Origin: Gnetum montanum
Taxonomy: Eukaryota > Streptophyta > Gnetopsida > Gnetales > Gnetaceae
Direction: 5' to 3'
Length of the DNA: 64,000 bases
NCBI GenBank assembly: GCA_015680685.1
Contig: MNCI01012713.1
Span: 614,743 to 678,742 of the forward strand
Each line of letters begins with the position of its first letter. Position 1 is the first letter of the stretch. This document shows positions 1 to 12,300 of the stretch, piece by piece. Under the pieces are notes generated by a model. The model searched no databases. It was not told the DNA's origin and saw nothing but the letters and a program-made list of their open reading frames with translations. A program made the translations under genes and the position numbers.

Positions 1-265
1 TTTCAAATCACGCACATCTATTCAGATGGTTTACAGTATTTAGCTTTCATTGAGGGTCCTTGATTTCTTTTAATATATGAATTGCTGTGTGTAATCGTAA
101 TTAAGGTGTCTTGTCCATTTCTATGGCCAGTGTTTGCTTCTGTTTTGCAGAGATTGGGAAACAATAAAGTTTTTGCCTTTACACAAAATACCTACGTTAT
201 TCTACTTTGTTTGATTCAGTTTTGTTTAAATAGTGTATTCAAATTTGACCATTAATTTTCATCAG
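1..265 (+). other. 3' end of an upstream UBP14 intron
   Basis: AT-rich sequence with no clear coding content, ending in a pyrimidine-rich tract and the acceptor ATCAG at 261-265. The exon at 266 starts with the second base of an Asp codon, so at least one more UBP14 exon lies upstream of the window. Confidence 0.75.
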
Positions 266-360
266 ATGTCTACTCATACCCGGAAGATGACACAGTCGAA
301 GATCCTCTTCTAGCTCAGCATTTGTCATTTTTTGGTATTGATTTTTCATCATTGAAGAAG
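266..360 (+). CDS. UBP14: UBP14 exon a (YSYPEDD ... GIDFSSLKK)
   Basis: Follows acceptor CAG and ends AAG|GTAACC. Translates as [20 protein letters not shown] then [11 protein letters not shown], the linker between the zinc-finger and catalytic regions. It enters in phase 1 (G|AT for Asp) and leaves in phase 0. Confidence 0.93.
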
Positions 361-3300
361 GTAACCAGAACATCCTTTGAGCTCTATAATTCTTTTTACC
401 TATAGTATGTCTTGGGTACTGTACTTTTTTCCAAACTTTGTAAAGTGTTTTGTCAGTTATATACTTTACTGTTAAAGTTGATTTCTGTAATACTATTTTA
501 GTGTGTGATTTTCTTTCATATCCTTTTTTTACATTACACTGTTCAGTTTTGGTGCCAGCTTTCTTATTCATACAATTATTTAAGGTTCACTGTTAAAAGG
601 ATTGAAAGAATTTTGGATGAGAATGTATGCTTATTACCTTTTGTTGACTTTATATTAATCTTATGAAATTTCTGGCTAGTAATGAAATATTTAATCCTAT
701 CTGCAGAATTTATTCAATAAGTTTATTTCCTTTTATCATGCAGACTAAATTTTGTTTGATTAGATGTTTCCCTCACAATATATGCAACAATAAATCCATA
801 AAAACATAAGCATAGATTGGAAATAGAAATTGCTTGCTGAATGTGCCCTTGGCAATGTATGCAATGAAAGCTTTCAACTGTAACTGTAATGCACCCATTC
901 TGTGGGTTAAATGACACGTAACTTCTGATATTTGGAAAACATAGTCACAAAATTTAAAATAGTAAATCACCATAGTATGCAGAGAAATGTCACTAAAAAA
1001 GAAATGGTTTGCAAAATCTTGCAATGCTTAAGGATTAGCTTAAAAGCATGATCACATTGTCGAGAAATAACATGAAAGCAATTGACAATCCACAATGCCT
1101 TGTAGAAAGAAAGTTTGAGATGGAATACTTGGAAGAGGCATAATAAACTGCATAGTGTAAGCATGTAGCATTGGATAGTTAATAATATGGAGCAAGTAAA
1201 GATGACCTTCTATAGATGGGATAAGGATACAAGTATGTTGATAATGAAGCTGACGGTATAAGATTTATGTTATTTAGTCATCTTGTAAAGAAGCTTTTAC
1301 ATTGACTGTGATGTTTCAACTTGAAAGGAAACATAAAGTTAGAAAATAGTTACATTTGATCAAGATGCTTTAAAAAATTCAATATATATAGATAGAGCCA
1401 CAAAATCAGCAACACAACCAACAATTTCCCGTAAATGTAAAAAATGAAGTTAATGATAGTGTGGAAAATTTAGAGAAGTGGCTGAATTTCAAGAACGTAA
1501 TTGAATGACATTAAATTCATCATCATAATCCTAGTCTTGTCCCAACAAAATGGGGTCAGCTACATCGGTTCTTTTTTGTCATTCACCTCTAGGAGGAGCT
1601 AGATCTTTGCATTGTATTTTCTTCAAATCATTTTCAATCATTTTTTCCCATGTCTTTTCTGGTCTTCCTTTTGGTGACTTTCTTTGAATAGTGATGTTGC
1701 AACCTTTGCTTATAAGCTCATTGTTTGATCTTCTTTGCAAATGTCCGAACCATCTAAGCTGCCATTCTTGTAGCTTATCTGAAATAGAAAGCACTCCAAG
1801 TCTTCTTCTGATGTTTGTATTATGTATTTTATCTCTTTCCAGTAACATTCAACATCCATCAAAGCATTCACATTTCTGCCACACTGATTTGTCATTCCTG
1901 CCTCCTTTTTTTTGTCTATCATTTAGCACCCTATAAGATATTAGACTTAATTATTGTCCTGTAAAATTTCCCCTTTGATTTTATTGATATTCTTTTATCA
2001 CATAGAATACCATGGGCCTGTCTTCATTTTGACCAGCCTAACTCAATTTTATTTCTGATAGCTTTATTAATTTCACCATCTGATTGGAGGATTGATCCTA
2101 CATATTGAAACTATTTGCAATGAGGGGCTTTTTTGCCTTGAATAGTCATTTCTATTTCACCACTGTTTATGCTGTTATTTAAATTGCATTCCATATATTC
2201 TCTCTCACTTCTGCCAATTTTTAAACCTTTTGATTCTAGAGCATGTCTTCACTTCTCCATTTTAGCAGCAATATTTTCTTGAGACATATCCACCAACACA
2301 ATATCATCTATAAATAGCATACACTAAGGAATTTCATCTTGTATTTTCTTTGTTATTTCATCCATATTAATAGCAAATAAGTATGGGTTAAGTGTAGACC
2401 CTTGATGTAGACCTACCGTGACTAGAAAATCAGATGTCATTCCACAAGGTGTTCTAATTTTAGTGGTAGCTCTTTCATACATGTTTTGAATCACTTTAAT
2501 ATATTTATCAGGGATGTTTTTACTCCGCAAGGCCCATCAAATAATATTTCTAGGCACTGTCATATGCTTTTTCCAAATCAATGAAGATCATGTGTAGATT
2601 TTTTCTCTGTTTTCTGAATTTCTCCATCATTTGTATAAAAAAAAATAGCCTCTATAGTAGATCTCCTTGGCATAAATTGAAATTGATTTTCTGATATTGT
2701 TGATTCAAGTCTAAGATTCTGCTCTATGAGTCTTTCCCAAAGCTTTATAGTATGGCTCATTAGCTTGATCCTTATATAGTTTGCACAATTTTGTAAATCT
2801 CCTTTATTTTTGTAAATGGGAACAACAAAACTTTTTCTCCAATTGTTGGGCACAATTGAATGATGTTAAATTACTTCTAAAAAATTCAATATATATGAAT
2901 AGAGCCACAGAATCAGCAACATAAGCAATAGTTTTCCATAAATGTAAACAAGGACGTTGATGATAGTGTGGAAAATTTAGAGAAGTGGCTGAATTTCAAT
3001 AACATAATTAAATGACGTTAAATTACCTTAATGTTTAAGAAATTCAACCATAGTTACCAAGTATGATTAAACTCAACAAAACATAAAAATACTTAATATG
3101 ACAAAAAATCTAGTTTGAAGTATGTATCCTTGAATAGAAATATCATTATTATATTTCCGAAAAGTTATGTTTCCTACTACGTTTAGGGACCTGGAAGTGA
3201 AGCATCTGTGCATGAAAACAATAACTCCAAGTATGAAGAAAACATAAAGAAGACAACCTTGAATTCTGTTAATAGAAATACTTAAGGGTTAGTGTTAAAC

Positions 3301-6300
3301 AAGGAATACGTTTCTTGTTTAGAGAAGGGAGAAGAAAGTGTACTGTTTAACAGTTATGTTGTATCCTGCTACTGTAACTGTGACGACAGACAGTCTCATG
3401 TATTAAATGCAGTAATCTGCCTACTACTATGTAGACACACAAACAGATGGCAGGAACCATTATGCTTATGATTACTTTAAGTGTTGCTTGACCCATAATT
3501 CAACTAGTGTGCGTAATTATAGCACGACGCTCAACACTTGTAAACTGCTATGCACTATGAAGCTAAAACTAACATTTTTGTCTAATTCAGTTGTTATTGT
3601 GTCATCTGACTATGCTAATTGCTATTTAATGCCTATAATTTGATCCTTTCTAATATTAGATTGGCTTCTCAAATTTTTTTGTATCTCAGTGATTTGAGTA
3701 TGCATTTTATGTTTCCTGTTTTTCCTTTTAGCTCTTTTTAGGAGTTAAATCCTTTGGAAGCCAACAATTCAGAATGCCTATTTTTATTCTCTTTTGGTTT
3801 ATCTCATCTTCATGTTGCTCTCACTTTTATGTTTGTTAATGTTGGTCTTTGTAGTACACAACCAACTGTTATGCGATCAGAGACAACCTTGAATGCAAGT
3901 GAACTGAAATTAACTACGAAGAAAGCTGCTATGCATAGAAAGATGATTGTGACAAAGAAAGGACAGTTGAATTCACTAAACTGTGATAAATTTTTGAAAC
4001 AATTGAATCCATTGGCCCTTGCTAAAAATTTATACATGTTGTGTTTGATCGGTAAACTAATCCTAGGTTCATTGAACCTAGTTATTAATGACTTTTAGAA
4101 AATACTTCTAATAATTAGTATTGTCATTAAATATGTTTGTGTTGCTATGTAATTTTATGGTTATGTGGCTATCTAAGGATCATTACCTAGAGCCTCATTG
4201 CTCATTCTAAAAAGTGGGGTCCTAGGAGGATCGATGAATGAGCGAAAGCCTAACCCCTTTGAGTGGTTCCACCTAGTTCAAATCCATATCTTTGGACTTT
4301 AGAAGCAATCACCTTACCATCACTCTAGATGATGGTCCCTACTTATGTTGTTATCTATTTAACATAAATGATGTTCTCATCTATTTCTACTTTTTAAGTT
4401 TGTTTTTTAACTAGTTTTTTGGTGCTTAGCTTTCAATCATCATCATTATCCTCCTTCTAGCCTTGGCCCAATAAAATGGGGTCGGCTACATAACTTCTTT
4501 TTTGCCAGTTCACCTCTATGAAGAGTTAGATGTTTGTTTATTTGTATTTTATTCAAATCATCTTTAATTATTTTTTTCTATGTCTTTTTTGGTCTTCCTT
4601 TCAGTGGCTTTTTTGGAATAGTGATGTAGCAACCTTTTTTTATGGGTTCATTGTCTGATCTTCTTTGCTCATGTCCAAACCATGTAAGCTGCCATTCCCG
4701 TAATTTATTTAAAATAGAAGCCACGCTAAGTCTTCCGCTAATGTCTGTATTATGCAGTTTATCTCTTTTGGTAACATTTGACATCAATCTAAGCATTTAC
4801 ATTTCTACCACATTGATTTGTTGTTTAAGCTTCTTTTGTACTGCCCAACATTCAGAACAATATAAGATAGCAAACCGGTTAGTCTCCTATGAAATATTTC
4901 TTTTACTTTTATTAGTATTCTTTTATCACATAGAACATCACTAGCCTGTCTCCATTTTGACCATCCTACTTCAATTCTATTTTTTATATCTTCATCAATT
5001 TCACCATTTGAGTGGAAGATTGATCCTAGGTAGTGGAACTATTTGCAGTAAGGGGCCTTTTGGCTTTGAATTGTCACTCCTATTTCACTATTGTTTATGT
5101 TATTACTGAAATTGCATTGCATATATTCTATCTTACTTATGCTAATTTTTAAGCCCTTTGATTCTAGAGCATGTCTCCACTTCTCCATTTTAGAAGTAAT
5201 ATTTTCTGGAGCTGTATTTACTAACATAATAGCATTTGCAATAGCATACACCAAGGGATTTCATCTTGTATTTCCTTTGTTAATTTACGATAACGATGGC
5301 AAATAAGTATGGGCAAAGTGTAAACCCTTGATGTAGATCTACTACTATGACTAGAAAATTAGATGTTGTTCCACAAGTTGTTTTAATTTTAGTGGCTGCT
5401 CCATCATACATGTCTTGAATCACTTAGTATATTTATTAGGGATGTTTACCTTTGCAAGGCCCACCAAATAATATCTCTAGGCACTATGTCATATTCTTTT
5501 TCTAAGTTAATGAAGATCATATGCAGATTTTATTTATGTTTTTTTGATTTTATCCATCAATTATTTTATCAAGAAAATAGCCTCTATAATAGATCTCTCT
5601 GGTATAAATCCAAATTGATTTTCTAAAACTATTGATTCAAGTCTGAGACACAGCTCTATGACTCTTTCCTAAAGCTTGATAGTATTGCTCATTAGCTTGA
5701 TCCTTCTATACTTTGCACAATTTTGTACATTTGCTTTATTTTTATAAATAGGAACAATATTGCTTTTTCTACAATTGGTGGGCATTTCTCCACCTTTCAA
5801 TTTTTTTTTTAATAATTGTGTTATCCAAGAAACTCTTGTATCTCTCAATGCTTTCCAAGCTTTTATACGAATGTTATCTGTTCCAACAACTTTTCCAATT
5901 TTTCGTCTTTGATAAGCCTATCTTCACCTTAAAGAAGGAAAGTTCATTAACCAAACCAAATTTGGTTCCCCTTTTTGGATATCTTCTCTTTGAAATTCTT
6001 CATTTAATGATTTTTGAAAATAAATTTTCCATCTATCCAAAATTTCATTGTCTTTTACCAAAATTCATTCATCTGCCACTTTGATATATTTGACATGATC
6101 AAGGTCCTTACATTTCCTTTTTTTAATTTTCCCAATTTATAAATAAAATTTTATCCTTCCTTTGTTTCTAATGTATCATAGAAGCTCTCCAAGGCCTTAT
6201 TCTTGGCTTTGGCTACTGTTACTGTTGCCTTTTTTTTTTTTTTGCCATTTTGTATATCAGCCTTTTTTTCTTTGGTTACCACCTTGTTGTCATTCCTGAA

Positions 6301-9300
6301 AGCATTTTTCTTTATTTTAGATAGCATGTTGCACTTCATCAGTCTACCACCATGTCTTCTTTGGGATGTATTTTTTGCCTTCTGTTTTTTTACTGAAAAT
6401 GGGTTTTCTGATTTTCTGAATGCAACTTTCCATTTGGCACCAAATTAAATTTGCAGAGTAATCCTAATTCGAGGTGGCTTTTTGAAGCAATTGTTCTCTG
6501 AATAAGGTCCCTAGCTTATAATAAAACTTGAAAATAGTGTTGAAAGTTACGTAATAGTTTAAGGATTCATGATTTTTATTATTAGTAAATCTTTTTAATC
6601 TGTGCCTTAAAAAGTTTTAACATTTCAAGGTAAACATAATATCTAAGATTAAGCTCATACATCGCAAAATATATCATTATATTAGAATGAATTCAAATAT
6701 TCCATTGAATAAAATGATCATTTAAAGACAATGTTTTTGTTATACTGTAGGAAATTATCTAAATGCTGAAATTGTCAGGCAGGCTTGGTTGTCAGTTCAT
6801 TATCATCTGTTGCAAATACAGATGTTTTTACTTGCCTTATCGTAGATGAAGCTACAAAAGAAGTCAGCCTCTAGAAAGTCTTAGCCATGTTATCCTAATG
6901 TTTTATGGAGAGGCTATTGTCTTTCTTAGACAACTGTTTTGAATGCAAAACCCCAAGAGGTTAAAAAAGCCGAAGAGGTTGAAAAATCATGGAGAATTAG
7001 CGCAAAGATCTTAGTAAATCTACATCTTACAACAAGGCGAAAGGTGCCCTACAACTTTCAAGCTTTGGTACTCAGCCCCTTTAAGTATTCGTTTCCAATC
7101 CCTATTCATGAAGGATGTTACGCATGTTACGCATTTGCTTCCAATCCCTCTTCATTAAGCATACCTCTAGCTGAATACATCCAAAATGCATAGGAATAGA
7201 CTCAACATATCATTGCCCAACACATCGTTTGTATTTAACCTTTTGAAAAGACCCTCAACCCATCCCACCAGACATTTAACCTTTTAAAATATAAGTAATG
7301 TGAGACAACATGCATTGGTATGAAAGAAATAATTTGGCTTTTACATTACAACAATCTCCCACTTGAAGATAAATTATTGGCCTTTAAACTTTAGGAGATG
7401 AATTGCTTTTCAAAGATGTTCCACCCACTTATTTGGTCAAGGAATCTACCAAGTTTTGTTTGGTGCCACTATATCAAGTTGCAGCCTTTTGACCTTTTAT
7501 ACCTCTCTGATGAAATGGTAATTGACATCTCTATGCGTTGTCCCACTATGCTTTGTCTTAGCATGGCGTATGGTATTCTTGGCTAGAAGTACTACATTTA
7601 TAGTGTCACAATACAGAATATATTTGCCTTGTCAAAGTCCAGGCCACTCAAACATGCATTTTAACCAAATCATTTCTTTTGCTGCTTTCGTTTATTAAAA
7701 ATTTTGTGAAAAATAGCTGAATTAACAAAAAATATGACTTTTTTAGTGGGAAAAAGTCTTCATTACTTCCTGATTTTTCCAGTTGAATTTTTCCAAAAGT
7801 ACCAAAATTGTCCTTTCTAAAAAAATTCCTTTTATTTTTACCAAATGTTTATGACTATCACATGGTTCTAAGAGAAATTTCATTTTAAACTTTTAAACCA
7901 AATTAATAATTTATAAAGGTGTGAATTCATTATCATCATGTTGTCATCCTAGCCTTTATCCCAGTTACATGGGGACAATTATATGAATTTTTTACTACAA
8001 TTCACTTCTATTAAGAGCCAAATAAGTATTACTACCAAAATCTTGAATAACCTTCTTTATGCTTGAAACCAGGTATGTTTAGGTGTCAATTGATTATATT
8101 ATTTTTCTATTTTATAGTTTTTTACATTAAAAAATTAGTAAAAGAATTACAAAGGTTATAATGAAACAAAACACTATAATATTTTATGTCAATAACATAT
8201 TGAACATATGTTGGTGGTGGAAGGATTAATGAACTTGTATACATTATGTCATGCACATATACCTTTGTAGGAATTATTATTCTTATGTCTACTTAATTAT
8301 GTTTTTTGTTTTGTTTTGTATGGCCTATAATTTGTTATCAAAAATGTTTTTATTTTACATATTGTTAATTTATTTGAACAACTTTTTTCTGAACTTTTGT
8401 CAACTTTTTTTATTTTTTGACTTTTTCCAGCAGTCAACAAAATTGTTTTCTGGACATTTTAATCATTGGCTTCTTCTGTTAAGGCAATGCATTCAGCCTG
8501 AGTGTTGAACATTGCCACATTAATTTGCAACTTCAACATCCAACTGAGTCACCATCAAATGTAAAAACATATCCTATAGTGGATTTCTAGAATCTTGGCA
8601 TTCTGCAAAATTGGAATGACCAAATCTAACATCCTCCAAATTTGGGCTTTCAAAGCATAGAGAGACATGTTGTGTTCCTTTCAAGTACCACAGAATTGAT
8701 TTTACACCCTTTTAGTGTGCCCTTCCAGGATTGCTCATGTACTTGAAAACAAGTTCTAGTGCATAGGCAATAGCTGGTCTTGTATACTATGGCTTTCATT
8801 ATACTTCCTACTGCAAAAGTTTTTGGGGCAGCCACCATATCTTCTGCATCTTCTTTTCTGCAGGGGCAATCATCTTTGGATAGCTTAAAGTGACCTCCAA
8901 AAAGGGAAGATGATATAGTAATGCAATCAGACATACTGAATTTCTCTGAAATCTTTTTGGTGCCTTTATTTCATCAAGATGGGCTAACTTGTTTAGGTAG
9001 GTGAAGGGTATGATGATGGTTTTTGTAACACTCATTCCTAGGGAGCAAGACCTATTGAAAGAAGGAAATGCACAGGTGACTTTCTTTTTACAACAATCAA
9101 ATTGACATTAACATATAAAATTAAAATGAAATTATCTGCCCCAAGATCTAACTCTGTGCTGAATTTTAATGTGAAATTCTATGAAGAATAAGAATTCTTA
9201 CCTCTCTTTCATTACTGCCGTATAGGCTATACATAATGAATACAAGAAACAACTTTCCTAAAGAATAGGGAAAGTACAGGGAAAGTTGATAAAAAGAATA

Positions 9301-12300
9301 GGGAAAGTACAGGGAAAGTTGATAAAAAGAAGAGGGAAAGTTGATAAAAAGAAGAGGGAAAGTTGTTAAAAAGAATAGGGAAAGTATAGGGAAAGTTGAT
9401 AATTAATCTTCAACAAAATAAGGAAACAAAGATACCTTCTAATAATGCCTCATAAGTTTCGGTCAAAGATAGAACTGAATCCCCTATATTCCTAAAATAG
9501 CAAATAAAATAACAAATTAGAGGGATTAATGCCTAGAATAATTCCACCTGTAATAGGTCAATCAATACTATTTTTAAAAATTAAGAGATAATTTTGAAAA
9601 GAAATAGCCACAGTAAAATTCTGTGCAAGATTCTTTTGATTTAAAAATCAAACTCTGATTTATTCTATATATGTATATATATAAAATCTGGATCATCCAC
9701 ACATTTGCAAACCAAAGAAATGACCACACGAGACAGATACATTAATAATCTCAGATCTGTTTAATGGCATAATAATATTTTATATTTTCCAGAAACACTC
9801 ACAAAACAAAATCATCTAAATTTAACTCTTGTAACCATTGTACCATTAATCATTTAATCAAGCAATGCATATGTTCAACAGCAGATAATAGATAAATCAC
9901 AAACATAAACTACAATCTTAGATTTTTTCCCACTCCATCACACTTATAGAAAGATATCAAATTAGACTTGAGAAGGTATAAAAATATAAATCAAGATTTA
10001 GATCCAAGATTTAAGCATTCAAAGGAAAAGGGTTCATCAACCAAATTCTAGCCAAAACCCAAGAATTCGACAATTCTCAAACATTCACAATTATCCATGG
10101 GCCCAAGGATACTCTCATTTTTTGCTAGTGGTACAAATCCTCATATCGGGGATCCTTGGCCCCTGTTGGCAATCCTTTTGCCAAAAATGCCCTAAATCAT
10201 TATGGGTGTTTTTGAATCTTTGCGAAAAACAACTCTCATCCAGGTTATTTAGGTGTGAGAGTGTTGAGGACGGGTGCAGAGATCCAGACAAGAAATAAAG
10301 GATTCAACAATCCAAGTTTTCAACAACAACCTTGGTAATTTCCTAGGTGATTAGGCAAGCAAGAAGAGTAGTTGAGAAAACAGCCCATGCTGGTTATGAT
10401 CAAATATAGCAGAGAAGGATCATTTTACCTCCTTGCCCGAATTTCTTACTAACTAGGAGGAATTATTAGAATGTTGGATTGCTATGCAATGCTGGTTTTC
10501 TTTCTTTCTGCTATCCCTTTTAGAAGCCACAGTCTTCCCTCCCTTCCCAGCCACACTCCCTGCTGCTGTATCCTTTTTTTCCTACTTAGCTACTTTGCCT
10601 TGTGTTTTTCCTTTCTCAGCTACACACCTTGTTGTTCCTTTTCCTTCTCTGCCTCCCTTCTTTTTTGGTTTCTTTTTGCTTTCTTCTCCTTCTATTTTCC
10701 ATCTCCTCCTCTTCCTATTTGTTAGGGGAATAAGAGATAATGGGTTGCTTTTTGTAACTGAATTTTTCGTACACCACAATTTCAGGGCTAAGCAGCAGCA
10801 CTGTCCCACACAGAAAAGCCCTCACTGTAGAAGAAAACACAGTAACAAGTGGTGTTTAACAACATGCACTGTTATTGAAGGAATAATTGGCTTCACATTA
10901 TAATAATTCCCTTGTATTCACTGTACTTTGGAGTGATTTGAGCTTCTTGTATTAATTATTGAAAACAAAATGGTGCATTTATCTGACGTGGATGTTCTGC
11001 CTTATAATTATGAAGTATTGTAACAAAACATATCCATGCTATAATCTTTCCTCTCTCTTAGTAGCTGATTACAATGTTTTACTCTTCTATGTAGACGGAG
11101 TTAACAACAGCAGAGAGAGAACTTGATCAAAATACAAAGTTTGAGTGGAATCGTATCCAAGAGAGTGGGAAGGAATGTGAACCTCTTTTTGGGCCTGGCT
11201 TTACTGGCCTTATCAATCTTGGAAATAGGTACATTCCTTGTTAAAACTACTTAAATTTTGAAATGCCATTCAATAGATATTTTTGAACTGGGGTTTTGAA
11301 TCCCGTTGAATGTCTTTAAATGCTGCTTATCTTTTTTTTTCACTGTAATGTAGCTGCTACTTGGCATCTGTAATGCAAACTGTGTTCTCAACAAAGAACT
11401 TTATCAATCGGTATGTACTAGCAACGCATAGCCACCAGAATTTTACTTTATTAAAATAGTTTAATAGAGAAAATCATTTCATCGTTAATATGAAATGTGT
11501 GTGCAGGTATTAGGTAGATCAGTAGTTGACAAATTTTTGAATAGAGAAAATCATTTCCTCGTTAATATGAACTGTTTGTGCAGGTATTATGTAGATCAGC
11601 AGTTGAAAAAGAGTTTTGAAAAGGCTCCCTCGGATCCAACTGTTGACTTGAACATGCAGTTGTAAGGAAGCCACATTTTTGCTTTTGTGAATCTCATAAT
11701 AGCATAGTCTGGTTTGCTCCCATGCGTGGCTTTTATTACATTGTATAAGGTTCCTGGTTTAAAAATATCTTAATAATTCAAGGGATTATTTGTTGAGAGT
11801 GATAAGTTTAATAATATATTATTAATTTTAAAGCTTGATGGTTCTGTTTATTGATAAATTTTCTTAAATTACCTAAATATTCATGTTTTTTGTTTGCTTG
11901 AGTATGCAGGTGTGAGGCAGTCACATTTACTTAACAAATTTGAGAATCTTTTCCTGAGCGCATTGTATTTTTTAGAACCATAAGCCTTGCACATCCCTGG
12001 ATAATTAACACTATCCCCTCACATTTAATATCAAACTGAACCTTTTGATGAATTGAACAAAGTTTTGGGATTAATATAAACAAAATCTCCATTATTGTTA
12101 TGTTTATCTTTACCATGTGTGCTTCTTTGCTCTATGTAATGCCAGAGAACTTCCATTGACCTGGGTTTATATTTTATACGGTAAATTTTTTCTAAATACT
12201 TTTTTTTTCTGTTCAAACATGCTTTTGCTGTATGAAAAATGTTTCCAGAAATGAAGTGTTGTGTTGGACTTCTTTGAGTGTATTTCATTGTAGTGATTAA

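Larger units (their letters stand above)
7354..9060 (-). pseudogene. Copia reverse transcriptase / RNase H remnant, interrupted
   Basis: Minus-strand reading with frameshifts: [28 protein letters not shown], then a stretch corresponding to the usual PYASAVGSLMYA..TRPD; then [10 protein letters not shown], an ALTEEA block, and after the nested insertion [36 protein letters not shown]. This is the C-terminal half of a Copia polyprotein in correct order. The break at 7689-8468 falls inside the RNase H between EEA and AKEMIWLK. Confidence 0.8.
6935..10905 (-). mobile_element. Copia LTR retrotransposon, minus strand, decayed and with a nested insertion
   Basis: Two LTR-like ends of 419 bp (6935-7353) and 434 bp (10472-10905) match at the U3 start (minus: TAATGTRAAGCCAATTATT.. 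and GCATGTTG). Between them lie Copia RT/RNase H remains at about 7354-7690 and 8469-9060. A polypurine tract reading CAAGTGGGAGAT (minus) at 7354-7365 sits directly before the 3' LTR. Stops are frequent, no primer-binding site is recognisable, and flanking 5-mers differ (ACAAC / ATTCC), so this is an old copy. Most of 9060-10471 (gag side) is unrecognisable. Confidence 0.72.
361..11094 (+). other. 10.7-kb UBP14 intron
   Basis: Flanked by GTAACC and TATGTAG. It holds RTE-type LINEs (1518-2853, about 4437-6450), an Au-like SINE (about 4177-4342), a decayed Copia element (6935-10905) and a minisatellite (9260-9400). In 3025-4170 I see nothing convincing. The open stretch at 3754-4098 has no recognisable domain. 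Confidence 0.85.

Noticed and set aside
151-185. Possible upstream UBP14 exon (AGATTGGGAAACAATA resembles the KLGTIT region)
   Set aside because: A frameshift would be needed, no donor follows, and the 266 exon has its own good acceptor. Chance or decayed duplicate.
3754-4098. 114-codon plus-strand open reading frame in the first intron
   Set aside because: No domain recognised, no splice logic with UBP14, and composition like the surrounding AT-rich DNA.
10484-10903. 139-codon plus-strand open reading frame rich in Phe, Leu, Pro, Ser
   Set aside because: It lies inside the 5' LTR of the minus-strand Copia, in a C/T-only tract; several frames are open at once because of composition.
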